Source of the DNA: Warburgia ugandensis
Lineage: Eukaryota; Streptophyta; Magnoliopsida; Canellales; Canellaceae
DNA length: 64,000 nucleotides
Assembly: GCA_035236585.1 (NCBI GenBank)
Contig: CP141132.1
Span: 18,885,945 to 18,949,944 of the forward strand
Reading direction: 5' to 3'
Shown: positions 46,301-57,063 of the stretch, piece by piece
How positions within the stretch are numbered: the first letter of the stretch is position 1
Layout of the letters: the number at the start of each line of letters is the position of its first letter
Notes under the pieces: generated by a model
Databases searched by the model: none
Seen by the model: the letters and a program-made list of their open reading frames with translations, nothing else
Told to the model about the DNA's origin: nothing
Program-made: the position numbers and the translations under genes

Positions 46301-47160
46301 GCCAAAAGCTTGAATCATTGGCTATAACCCTAGTCCCCGGAAATTGCAGAGAGAGGGATTTGGAGTGGAGAGAACGTGTTGAGGGGAGGGGGAGATGAGG
46401 AATTTATAGCAGAGGGAGCCGCATTGCACGAAGGCGGTGCTGTGCATCTACTAGACAGGGAAGACGATGGGGGGTGGGGTGTCATCATCAAAATGACCCC
46501 CTGCGTTTTCGACCCCTATTGGTTTTTTAATTCAAATTACAAAAATGCCCTCCATCTTTCAACGCTCATAACTCCTTTATACGAACTCCTTTTTTAGTGT
46601 TCTTTGAGGCGTTGGATTCCATTTTGAGTGTAGAATCTAATTATAAAGATATTTATAACAAATTATTTCATTACATATTTTAATTAAAATAGAACATTTA
46701 TCCACCTATTAATATAATTAATTTCCAAAATAAATAAGCTATAACAATTTAGTAAATAGCCAACATCATGATTGATTGTGGGTAAAAGAGTGATACAAAA
46801 ATATCTTAAATTTTTTTAGTCATTACAGATTCATAATCTTAAGATCATGGTTATTCATGATGCATAGCCCATCCATTTTGATAGTCAATCTTGGGATAGT
46901 AGTTGTTGTTAGAGTATGTGAATACAGTGGATGCATCCATTGGCTCCGAATAATACCCATTGTATGTGTAGCTTGATGGTCATGAAGAAGTGGAATATTG
47001 AGGTTCAGAATAGGCATAATCATTATGGAAATAGGGCTATGGAGTAGCTTGCCTACAAGTTATCATCCTAAGCAATTGACTTTTCATACTATCTATCCTA
47101 TTCATCAATGTATCAAATCTATAAACTATATCCCTTTCTTGATAGGCCTTTGCTCTCAAC
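43346..47160 (-). pseudogene. Gag-like region of the Tat/Athila-like element, split by a solo LTR
   Basis: Upstream part 47160-46828: a Tyr/Ser/Pro-rich stretch (PYFHNDYAYSEPQY, then YNGYYSEPMD, then YSNNNYYPKIDYQNGW) with stops. The solo LTR 43892-46827 interrupts it. Downstream part 43891-43346: SSWVQLAQPFF, then QQYKPYESFPLQ, then EENMQQICERIDQTIAIIKK, and after one stop an 88-codon frame. That frame repeats NRMELSYD, DRMDISYE and NRMEI about every 24-28 residues. The Tyr-rich low-complexity start and the short helix (EENMQQICERI) resemble the gag C-terminus of Athila/Tat elements. I cannot name a Pfam gag domain. Confidence 0.45.
43892..46827 (-). repeat. Solo LTR, 2936 bp, same family as 20685-23314, opposite strand
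   Basis: Plus strand starts TGTGATGACCTGGGT and ends TTTTTTAGTCATTACA, the inverse of the ends of 20685-23314. Flanks GATTT (43887-43891) and GATTC (46828-46832) fit a 5-bp target duplication with one change. Central block 44780-45000 matches 22330-22570 in reverse complement, and CTACCTACCTCGAC lies near 45257. A TATA-like TATAAATTCC on the minus strand near 46402 gives orientation. Frames at 45612-46597 are LTR sequence. Confidence 0.88.
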
Positions 47161-48417
47161 TTTATATACAATGAAACAAATCACTGTATACAACAAATGA
47201 GTACACTTTTTTTGTTAATATGGAAAACCCTAATTATATGAAGCAACCTAATTGCCAGTCCTAAACTAAACGATGCACAACTAATCTTAATAGTTTGCTA
47301 ACAAGCTTGATGATATTTAATTAATGTGGAGGGTGGTAGCATTTAGACCTAAATATAGGCAGCTCCTCCTTTTATTTAAGCCAGATTACTACTTACCAAT
47401 TAGGTTTTGCTTTAAAATGGTTAATACAATCCTCATGTCAGGAGGCATTTTGATCTCAACTAATGTCAATGAAAGAAGTAAGAGAATCACTTGGATTTTT
47501 TATACCCACTATAACCACGATGCTCATAAGCCATTGGAGTGACAATAGACCTAAAAGTTCAAAAAGGTTCCTATGAGCTCGAATACCCTAAGTCTCTTTC
47601 TACTTGATTTTAAATTACGTTCAAGAGCTGGAATGGCAAACATGCAATGATTAATTTTAATTACCTAAGTGGGCCAAGGATCTGGTGATGAAATCCAAGC
47701 CTTATCTTATGAGGGTCTTTGTGGGGCCCTTACTAACATTATGATCCATTCCAGCATAAAGCATTAAACATATAATGTAAAATAAAAGTAAAGTAATGCC
47801 TACCTATATGCTATTTAACAAAGGGTCAAACACCTAATAGATAGAACATTATAACCATGCAGCCTATGCCTTTTTTATAATCGAGCTCAGGCTAACCTTT
47901 GTTAAATTGGTGTTCACTAATACAATAGCCTTAAATAAAATGCAACAAGTATAATGAATGATCGTAATCTATAGGAGTTACACTACCATCCATAATACAA
48001 GATTATACTAAATGAAACTAAACTAGAAAAATAAAGGTGAGTGAAGGATGCTTACAATAGTGGTTTTGATGAAGATCAAGTGTGGGCCTCCATATCCCAT
48101 ACTTGCCCTATATTAATACAAGCAATTAAAATTGAATATTAAAGTACAAAATACAATGGACCTCACTACAAGTTTTACTCAAAAGCCTAATCTAAGAAAG
48201 CAATAAAGCCCTAATCTAATGTAATGAAGCCTTGGACCACAAGAATTTCACTGCTCCTTTGCTAATTTCCCCTTGCACAAAATCAAACAAAATTGGTCAA
48301 TTTTTGAAGAATTAGTAAATAAATGAAAAATGATACAAAGACCCTAATCTAATGCAACCTAAACCTTAACTAGAGGTAAATAATCTAAATTAAGATCCAC
48401 TACAAATCTGTTGCAAT
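47161..48417 (-). mobile_element. 5' noncoding part of a Tat/Athila-like element, with a dispersed repeat
   Basis: No coding domain. The stretch 47320-47760 is collinear with 62681-63060 (shared words AGCTCCTCCTT, TTACCA, TGGTTAAT, CAATCCTCATGT, AGGAGGC, GGTTCCTATGAGC, GGGCCAAGGA). Confidence 0.4.
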
Positions 48418-48435
48418 TCCTCGGTAACTGCAGCA
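48418..48435 (-). other. Primer binding site, degenerate tRNA-Asp type
   Basis: Plus strand TCCTCGGTAACTGCAGCA matches 13 of 18 bases of the plant tRNA-Asp 3' end as I remember it (TCCCCGGCAACGGCGCCA). Its reverse complement is the primer site usual in Athila/Tat elements. It places an LTR directly to the right. Confidence 0.45.
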
Positions 48436-48444
48436 AAAACTTAT

Positions 48445-50300
48445 TGTGATGTTTTACTTAACTTGTAAGTGCACGAATTGTAACTATAGCTACACTAAGA
48501 GCTACCAACCAAACAAAGTAATCATCTAAGAGATTTCACCCCAGTACCATGTGCATGATCCATGGGATGCTGCGCATGGTTCATGGTTTTAAAAGATGGC
48601 CTAAATTAATGAATTAACATCAAACTAACATGAAATATAATAATAATACCTAACAAACAACCTAAAATTCTAAATGAGCTCCTATGGATTCAAGTAAATA
48701 AGATGAATAAGCTATTGGAAACTAAGCATACATATTGGATAAAAAAATAAAATCAGCAACATGGTATTTGTGAACTCAAATAAAACAAAGCATGAAAATC
48801 AACTTCACAGTCACAAGCACTTTATGTGCAAGATAATAATTATAAATAATGTATTAAGCTATTGTAGTTCAAGCGTAAATAATAATTCTCAAAGAGATTT
48901 ATTAATTGAATGTCAAAGTACATTTGAAAGTGGTGTGCACGAACATGTATACAAATCTAGAAATTGCACACTCTTCAAGAGCCTAAACTTGATTCAAATA
49001 AAATTTAAAACACCTTCTAATAACATTAACATAGCTCAAATTGGATGCCAATTGAACCCAAAAGAAAATTAAGAGAAGAGAGGTTAGAAGGATGGAATCC
49101 AAAGAAAAACAACATCAAACTTGTGCTAGAAGTAAGCAAAAAGCACATCAAAGGTGAAGGGAACTCAAAAGATTTAAGCTACTATTTCTCTTGACTACCA
49201 CTACCAAAGAAACAATAACTTAGGTCTTAAGAGAATAATCTAGAAAAATTAAGGAGATGAAGCATAGTTTCAAAGGCAAAAGAGTGATAATAGGCGAGTA
49301 AGATTATCGGGAATCAATGAATGTAAGGAACCCAAATCACTTGATTTAAAGATCACTATCTCTTAGCTGTCACTACTAAGATTAATGATCCTTAGGAGCA
49401 ATGACCTTGTTTGAAATTAAGTGGAAAAGAAACATGGAAGATTAAGGTACAAGGCATGAATAATAAAGCATGGAAGCAAGGAAGCTAACTGGCTAAAACA
49501 AGGAACAAAAGCAAAGAAACAATGAAGTAAAACCATCAAAGAACTTACCTAAAATCAAAACAATAATTAGAGGTAAAAACCCAAAGGAGGTGTGGAGGGT
49601 TGGCAGAAGATGGCTTTTACATGGGGGGAGGCGTGGAAGGCCTTTGGAGGAGGAAAGAGGAGATGTGTTGGGGAAGAAGAAGATAATGAAGCATGGAGAT
49701 GCCTCCTTAGCAGGAGGTGTTCTCCCTTCTCCAAAAGTCCTTTCACATGGAAAATTTATTCCCCTTTATAAGGGTTGGCTCCTATCTACAAGAAACCCTT
49801 GGGTAGAGGTGATGTAGAGATTGGTTAACCTAAGACAACTAAGAGGAATTTAAGAAGGGGACAAGGTGGGAGATGCCTACTTTTTATGAGAGAGCATCTC
49901 CCCCTTTTAAAAATCATGGAAGCTTATGGAAAATAGAAAGAGGTGGGGATAAAGATGGAGAGGGAGAGAAAGAGAGAGAAAGAGACAAGGAGGAAGAGGT
50001 GGAAAGTAGAAAGTGAGGTGATTGGTTGGGCTAAGAGGGGCTTTAAGAAGGTGGGAGGCTCTAGGAAAGTGGGAGACGCCACCTTCTTAAGAAGGTGCAT
50101 CTCCCTCCTTGGTGAAATTTGTGGGTGCTTTGTATGGTGAGATGGATAGAGAAAAGGGAAAAAATAATGTGGGTTCTTCCTATTGGTCCATTACATGCTT
50201 ATTTGTCTTGATTTTCACCCAAATATCTCTTTATTATCCTCTTTAAAACCCACTTTTTAGCTTAGGATAATTGAGTGAAATTGGCCTTTAAAAGTAATAC
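48445..50300 (-). repeat. Probable 5' LTR of a Tat/Athila-like element, right end not fixed
   Basis: Starts near TGTGATGTTTTAC next to the primer site and contains AACTTGTAAGTGCACGAAT, a typical start for these LTRs. A TATA-like CCTTATAAAGGGG lies on the minus strand near 49770, with a purine-rich stretch around 49600-50150. By eye it does not match the LTR at 38569-40443, so the two may belong to different elements. I could not find its outer end. Confidence 0.4.
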
Positions 50301-51722
50301 TCCATGTAGCTTGGTTTATGTAGCTTTTATGACCTGCTTTGAGGGCTCATTTGGCTTGGCTTCATAACTTACACCCTTGGCTTTAATTGCTTAGCTTGTC
50401 ATCTTTTCTCATGGCTTATATGGCTAAGGTGGGTTGAATAGCTCCCATGCAAAGGTGGTGGAAATGCATGGCTTGTGCAGAAGCCCATTTTTAAGCACTA
50501 TTAGCTTCTTCAGTTACTTCTCTGTTTGCTCTAGATGATCTTGATCCTTAATCATACTTTGGATTTAGGCCTTGGCTTCCTTAGGTTTCCTAGTTAGATT
50601 AGGATACCTTATGAATAGCTCCTATTCTTATCTCAAAAACTCTCGGCCATTGGATTACCTTACCATTACCTACAAAAGATAAGAAATCCTAATTAAATCC
50701 TATATAAAGATGACTATTTAGGTACTTACTCTGGATTAGCCTCCTTCAAAATATCAAACTTTAGAGTCATTAGATTGGAAAATCCATGTGTTATAGTTTT
50801 TTGTCAAAAACCCTAGTTTTACACTATAAGTTATAACATGTGAGGAAGTAATTTGGTCCCTTTTATACAAATTTGGACACTCTGCAGAAGAACAAGATTC
50901 AAGTGACTGGCCCCTAATCAAGATAAGTTCTTGATGATGATGATGATTTGAACCTTTTCTATTTTCTTTACTATGTAGTGCTCTAAACAACAATACGATT
51001 GGGAGTGTTGATATTATGTTCTCAGATACATAAGAACCCTCATTCGTAAAAGGATTTATGATATGATAATTGAGAAAAGTAAGAAAATTAATTTACTGAT
51101 CATCATTCTTATAGGTTTCCACAATTTCTGAATGACTCACGAAATGGAATGTTTCAACTAACTTAATATATGTTGTCTTACAGGCCGATTTGGGAAATAA
51201 GAGTTACTTCTAATTAGATCTAAATGACATTAGAATGGACTGCATTTTCTTTTGACTTTTAATTTGTAGATCACTGATCATCTTGAATGTAAACATTTTA
51301 TTAATGAAATAAATAACAGAACTTCATTTATATGGATATCTTCCCTTTTTCATTTGCTTAAAGTCTGTATGGAGAAGTGTGAATGTACAACTTGTCACTT
51401 TTCTTTCATGTCTTTGAAAATTTGAAGTTCAATGTGGAATGTTGGAAGTGAAAGTATGTTATGGTGAAGGTGTTAAATGTGAATGTTGGAGTTTTTATGG
51501 GTTTTGCAATACACAGGGGAGAAAAGAAAAGTTGTCTTGCTACTGTGGGTTTTTAAGAGGACTGGTATAAGGATGGATATGAAAGATGAATCATGTTTGG
51601 TGATTAATATTGTAGCCTACAGAAATGAAGTTAAAATGAATGTGAATTCTTTTTTGAATGTATTTTGAACTACAGAAACTATAGGAAGAATGAAAAAGTA
51701 GAAACCAACAAATGAATATAGA
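50301..51722. other. Noncoding spacer with an RTE LINE tail
   Basis: No gene seen. Contains the 60-bp LINE 3' end at 50888-50948 and, at its right edge, a 46-bp duplicated word (GAAGAATG, then AAAAGTAGAAACCAACAAA at 51685 and 51731). Confidence 0.5.
50888..50948 (+). mobile_element. 5'-truncated RTE LINE, last 60 bp only
   Basis: Words AACAAGATTCA, TGACTGG, CCCCTAAT, AAGATAAG, then TTCTTGATGATGATGATGAT match the end of the LINE at 56995-57045 (AACAAGATTCATGTGGTCAA, CCCCTAATTAGGATAAGGTC, TTGATAATGATGAT). The TGATGA tail is typical of plant RTE elements. Confidence 0.75.
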
Positions 51723-52139
51723 CACTACCAGAAGAATGTAAAAGTAGAAACCAACAAAATAAGATGATTTCACAAAATCATCCTCTACTTTATATAAAAT
51801 AAGATGGTTTTAAAGTAACCATCTTACATAATTTAAATAAAATAGGATGCTTTAGCATAAACTGTCGTATATTTTTTATATTAAATAGGATGGTTATGTA
51901 GAAACCATTTTATATTTATTAAAATCTAATAAGATAATTTTTCCTAAACCATCTTATATTTTTTTTTTGAAGAAAAAGGGTAGTTTCATAAATTGTCCTA
52001 TTTTACTTAAAAATATAAGACAATTGTGAAAGAGCCTTATTTTGTCTGGATTTTATAAGATGTCTATATATAAGATGGTTTTGTAACTGTCTTATATTCA
52101 TTTTTAGCCATGCTAAAAACCATTCTTTATAGTAGTGGT
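51723..52139. mobile_element. Mini-CACTA, non-autonomous, 417 bp
   Basis: Left end CACTACCAGAAGAATG; right end on the minus strand CACTACTATAAAGAATGG. Inside are palindromic words TAAGATGGTTT and AAACCATCTTA repeated at least seven times, the normal build of CACTA subterminal regions. It has no coding capacity. The 3-bp flanks (AGA, GTA) do not match, so the insertion is old or an end is misplaced. The family differs from the 12-27 kb CACTA region. Confidence 0.7.
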
Positions 52140-52140
52140 A

Positions 52141-53055
52141 GTCCAATTTTTTATTATTTTAAAACTCATCTATTTGCAAGAAAAATAGCTACTAACACTT
52201 TCAGCTACAAAGTATAATAGATAGCAGTCCAAAACTTGTTAAAAACTCATATATTTACAAGAAAAATAGACATTATACATTCAGCTATGAAGCATAATAG
52301 ATAACAATTAAAAGCTTGTTTAAAAACTCTTCTGTTTACAAGCAAAATAGTCACTAATGCTTTCAACTATAAAGTATAATAGATAGTAGTCCAAAATATG
52401 AAACCTATCTATTTACAACCAAAACAGTCATTATTCATTTAGTTGTAAAGCATAATAGATAGAAATCCAAAATTTGTTTAAAAACTTATCTATTTACAAG
52501 AAAAATAGTTGCTCATACTTTTAGCAATAAAGCATAATAGATGGCACTCCTAAACTTGTTTAAGAACTTAACTATTTACAAGCAAAACAGTCACTAATAA
52601 TTTAGCTATAATGTATAACATATGGAAAAACTTGTTTAAAAACTCATCCATGTACATGAAAAATAGTCACTACACATTCAGCTATAAAGCATAATAGATA
52701 GCAATCCAATACTTGTTTAAAAACTCATCTATTTATAAGCAAAATAGTAACTAATACTTTTAGCTATAAAGTATAATAGATAGTAGTCCAAAAGTTATTT
52801 AAAAACTCATCTATTTACAAACAAAACAGTCATTATATATTCAGCTATAAAGCATAACAGATAGCAGTCTAAAACATATTTAAAAACTCATTTATGTACA
52901 TGCAAAACAGTCTCTCATACTTTCATGTATGAAGTATAATAGATAACAATCCAAAACTTGTTTAAAACTCATCTATTTATAAGTAAATAGTCACTATACA
53001 TTCAGCTATAAACTATAATAGATAGCAGCCCAAAACTTGATTAAAAACTCATTTA
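52141..53055 (+). repeat. Tandem array, 11 units of ~80 bp with a dimeric pattern
   Basis: Each unit carries ACTCATCTATTTACAAGCAA, then AATAGTCACT, then CAGCTATAAA, then TATAATAGATAG and TCCAAAACTTGTTTAAA. AATAGATA-type words lie near 52215, 52297, 52376, 52452, 52535, 52615, 52693, 52773, 52853, 52935 and 53014, a spacing of 76-83 bp. Units mostly alternate between a type with ACTTTCAG and AAGTATAATAG and a type with ACATTCAG and AAGCATAATAG, so the higher-order unit is about 160 bp. The array starts directly after the mini-CACTA end. Confidence 0.93.
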
Positions 53056-53823
53056 AAGATCTTATAACAACTTGCTATTCATTCTTATGGCACAACAGTT
53101 AGTGATAAGTATAAAAGAACATCATTACTTCCTGGAAAACTTGTAAACTACTTTGATCTATAGATCTAATGATCACTAATATCATTCATGCTAAAATCAT
53201 AAACATTCAAGTTTTCAATTACCTGGAAACGTTTTTTGCCGTTGAAAACTCTACATTGAATTCTTTTCCTCTTTTTTCTTTCTCCTTTCTTTCTTTCCTC
53301 ATTTTCCTTCTTCTCCTTCTTCCTTTCCTTCTTTCTTTTTATTTTCCTACTTCTTCTTTTTCTTTTTCTTTCTCCCCTTCTCCTTCATGTTTTTCTCCTC
53401 TCTTCCACATCTTTCTTACATGTCTCTAATTGTGGATGTGTTGGAGCTAAAAAAGTGAGGAGATGAGAGCCATTTGGTTCTCTCTTATTTATAATATGTG
53501 TGGACCAATCACAAGCCTCCATTCAATATTTTATTTAAATCCATCTAATTATCATGGACTTTTTAGATAATAATCATGACATAATGAATCTTAACACTCA
53601 ATCCTCTCTTTTTAATAAAATTAAGTTTATAATGTATCCATCCATCCATTACTATTTAATCTGAGATGATCTTCCTATAATCAATTTACTATGGGTTAAT
53701 CTCAACGATCAAGATTACTCTTAATCTATTGAAGTCTAAGCATCCATTTAAACATCATAATAACTTAAAAAATTAACATAGAGTTGCTAACTTGGTGTTT
53801 TGAACTCTAGTGTGAATTCTAGC
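53056..53823. other. Noncoding spacer, polypyrimidine-rich, nothing identified
   Basis: A long C/T-rich run (about 53255-53420) causes the reading frame at 53169-53429. No domain or known repeat seen. Confidence 0.5.
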
Positions 53824-54050
53824 TGTGACACCCTAGGTTTTCATAATACATTTTAAATATTATTTCAAAATTTAGGATATCCCATGTTTGAAATTCTTTT
53901 AAAAAAAAAAATGAAAAAATGATTTTATTCATTTAAAAGCATTTTTGAAAATCCTGAGTGTCCTTTCTTACACAAACACAAGGATTTTATGGTGGAATGA
54001 AAGTCTTATTCCTAACAAAAATATGGTTGAGTTTCCTCTATTTTTCAACC

Positions 54051-54070
54051 ATATGCGCATTTAACTCATG
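54051..54070 (+). other. LINE target-site duplication, left copy
   Basis: ATATGCGCATTTAACTCATG. The right copy at 57046-57063 is ATATGCATTTAATTCATG, differing by a lost GC and one base. Confidence 0.8.
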
Positions 54071-57045
54071 CTTTAAAGCAACCCCTCGAAAGCGATATGC
54101 TACATCAGAATCTAGGTGTCATGAAAAGTGGGCATGGATTCATGCCATGGAGGTTGAGAAGTGTGTGGATAAATAGACTATCTCAAGAGTATAAGATTCA
54201 TATCACCACATGGAATATAGGGACATTAATAGGTAAGAGTTTGGAGTTAGTAGATAAGATGAAATGTAGGATAGTCAACATTGCTTATATCCAAGAAACC
54301 AAGTGGAAAAGGACTAAAACTAGAGAACTTGATGGGTGTAAACTCTAGTATATAAGAAAGGATAATAATAGAAATGATGTAGGAATAATAGTGGATAAAG
54401 AATTAAAGGATAAGTTTGTGGATGTTAAAAGAATCAATAATAGAATTATAATAATAAAACTTATTCTAGGAGAGCAAATCATAAATGTTATAAGTGCATA
54501 CACACCACAAGTAGGTTTAGAAGATATATTCCAAAGACAATTTTGGGTAGATATGGAGGGAGTCATGCAAGAAATTCCTGACTCTATGAGGATAATTATA
54601 AGAGTAGACTTAAATGGCCATATAGAAAAAGAAAGGAAGGATATGATAGGATACACGGAGGGCATGGTATAGCAGAACAAAATGAGATGGGGGGACAATT
54701 TTTCTTTGGCATATAACCTGGCTACTAAAAATACATTCTTTAAGAAGAGGGATGAACACTTATCAACCTTTAAAAGTTGACTCCACAAAATCCAAATAGG
54801 CATTTTTCTACTTAGGAATACAGAAAGATGAGTGCGTAAGGATTGTAAGGTGATACTTGGTGAGAGTTTAACCTCACGACATAGGTTAATGTTTATGGAT
54901 ATCTATATTTAAACATGGAAGAAAGGAAATGAAATTAATAGGAATCCACAAACTAAGTGGTGGAACTTAAAAGGAGAGAAAATAACCTCATTCACAAATA
55001 AGTTGGTGGTAGAAGGAAACTATAACTATGAAACAGAAGTAAACACCATGTGGACAAATATGGCTGAGTCCATTAAGAAAGTGGCAAAAGATGTCTTAGG
55101 TGTATCTAAAGGCAAAAGATAATTAGTAAAGGAAACATGGTGGTGGAGTGAAACAGTGCAAAAAATTATTAAAGAAAATAGGTGTGTTTTAAAGCATGAC
55201 AGAAGACTAGAAATAATAAAAACTATGAACAATATAAGAATGCTAAAAAGGTTGCTAAGAGAATAGTAAGCAAGTCTAAACTTAAGGCATATGATGACTA
55301 TATGGTAGACTAGGATGAAGAGAAGATGAGAAAGATGTGTTTAAACTTGCAAAAATAAGATAACAAAAGGGTAAGGACTTAGACCATATTAGATGCATTA
55401 GAAGTGATAATCAAAGGGTACTAGTCAAAGATGATGAGATCAAACAAAGGTGGAAAACTTACTTTAAAAAATTGTTAAATGTGGCTCTAAGAATATATGG
55501 ATTGAAAATACTATAAACCTAAATAACATTGGACATTATAGATATGAACATAGGACTAGAATACTTGAAATGAAAGAGGACTTGAAAAAGATGAAATCAG
55601 GAAAGGCCATGAGGCCCAATGGTATACCAATATAGGTTTGGAAGCATATGGGAGATACTGGAGTAGTTTAGTTGATCAAGTTGTTTAACATGATTATAAA
55701 ATAAAATAAAAAATTTTGGACGAATGGAGAAAAAGCTCTATTGTACCTATTTATACGAATAAAGGAGACACAGAGCTGCACTAATTATCGGGAGATCAAA
55801 TTTATGAGCTAAAGTACGAAACTTTTTGAAAGAGTGGTTGAGAAGACGCTACGGCTTGACACAAGTATATCAAAGAACCAATTTGGTTTCATGCCTATGA
55901 GGTCTACCATGGAAGATATTTTCTTACTAAGATAATTGATAGAGAAATATAGGAAGAGGAGGAAAGACCTCCGCATGGTCTCTATTGACTTATAGAAAGC
56001 TTATGATAGAGTCCCTAGAAAGTTAATGTGGAGGATGTTGGGTGAGAAAGATGTTTTGCATGGGTATATAGACATAATTAAAGATATGTATGAGGGAGTG
56101 GTAACAAATGTTAAGACCACTAGTGGTAAGATTGGTGATTTTCCTATCACTGTAGATTGCACCAAGGATTGGAATTGAGCCCATACTTTTTCATGTTGGT
56201 TATGGATGAGTTAACAAAATACCTACACAAAGAGATTCCATGGTGCATGCTATTTGCAAATGATATAGTCTTAATTGATGAGACAAGGGAGGGCATAAAT
56301 ATAAAGCTAGAGTTATGGAGAGAAGCATTAGACTCTAAAGGATTTAAAAGCAGCTGAATTAAGATAGAATATATGGAATGCAATTTTAAGAAGTAGAGGA
56401 GTAAGAGTGGAACACTAGTTAAGATTGCTAATCAAGAAGTCCCCGTAAAAAACCCCTTTTGGTACTTAGGATCAATGATTCATGAGAGAGAAGAGATTGA
56501 GAGGGAGGTTACCTAGAGAATCCAAGTGGGTTGGAACAAATGGAGATGTGCATCTAGAGTTTTGTGTGATTAGTTGGTACCACTCAAACTAAAAGGAAAA
56601 TTCAATTGGATGGCCATAAGGCTAGCCATGCTCTATGGATCAGAGTGTTGGGAAGTTAAGGAACATCATGTTCATAGGATGAGAGTCATAAAAATGAGGA
56701 TGTTGACATGGATGAGTGGCAAGACAAGAAAGGATAGAATTAGGAATGAGAATAAGAGAGGAACTATAAGGGTAGCACAAATAGGTAACAAGATGAGGGA
56801 GATTAGACTCAGATGGTTTGGACATGTCTAAAGGAGACCCAAAATGGCACCAATTAGGAGTGAGGCAATGCAAGTAGAAAGTTCTAAAAGGGCAAAGAAA
56901 GGCCTAAAAGAACGTGGATAGAAGTGGTGTGAAAAGATTTAAAAACTTTTTAGGTTAAATGTAGCATTGGCACTTAATAGAGGGGAATGGAGGAACAAGA
57001 TTCATGTGGTCAACCCCTAATTAGGATAAGGTCTTGATAATGATG
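54071..57045 (+). mobile_element. RTE-clade LINE, 2975 bp, dead
   Basis: A single coding region with many stops. Apurinic endonuclease part: TTWNIGTLIGKSLELVDKM (54214), YIQETKWKR, ISAYTPQVGLED (54496), DLNGHI (54610). Reverse transcriptase part: FERVVEKTLR (about 55825), NQFGFMPMRSTMEDIFLL (about 55878), DL-stop-KAYDRVPRKLMW (about 55987), then [11 protein letters not shown] (56248-56280), where the catalytic box F-A-D-D has become F-A-N-D. The C-terminal block MLYGSECWEVKEHHVHRMRV, then KMRMLTWMSGKTRKDRIRNE and EIRLRWFGHV (56629-56830) is typical of plant RTE LINEs. It ends in a TGATAATGATGAT tail and is flanked by an 18-20 bp target duplication, so it is close to full length. Confidence 0.92.
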
Positions 57046-57063
57046 ATATGCATTTAATTCATG
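57046..57063 (+). other. LINE target-site duplication, right copy
   Basis: ATATGCATTTAATTCATG directly after the LINE tail. The LTR sequence resumes at once on the far side, in register with copy A1. Confidence 0.8.

Noticed and set aside
45612..46597. Overlapping frames of 73-112 codons
   Set aside because: Inside the solo LTR at 43892-46827, in a GC-rich part with few stops.
52141..53055. CRISPR-like array
   Set aside because: Units are contiguous ~80-bp tandem repeats without unique spacers, in a plant nuclear context.
53169..53429. Phe/Leu/Ser-rich frame
   Set aside because: Produced by a long polypyrimidine tract.
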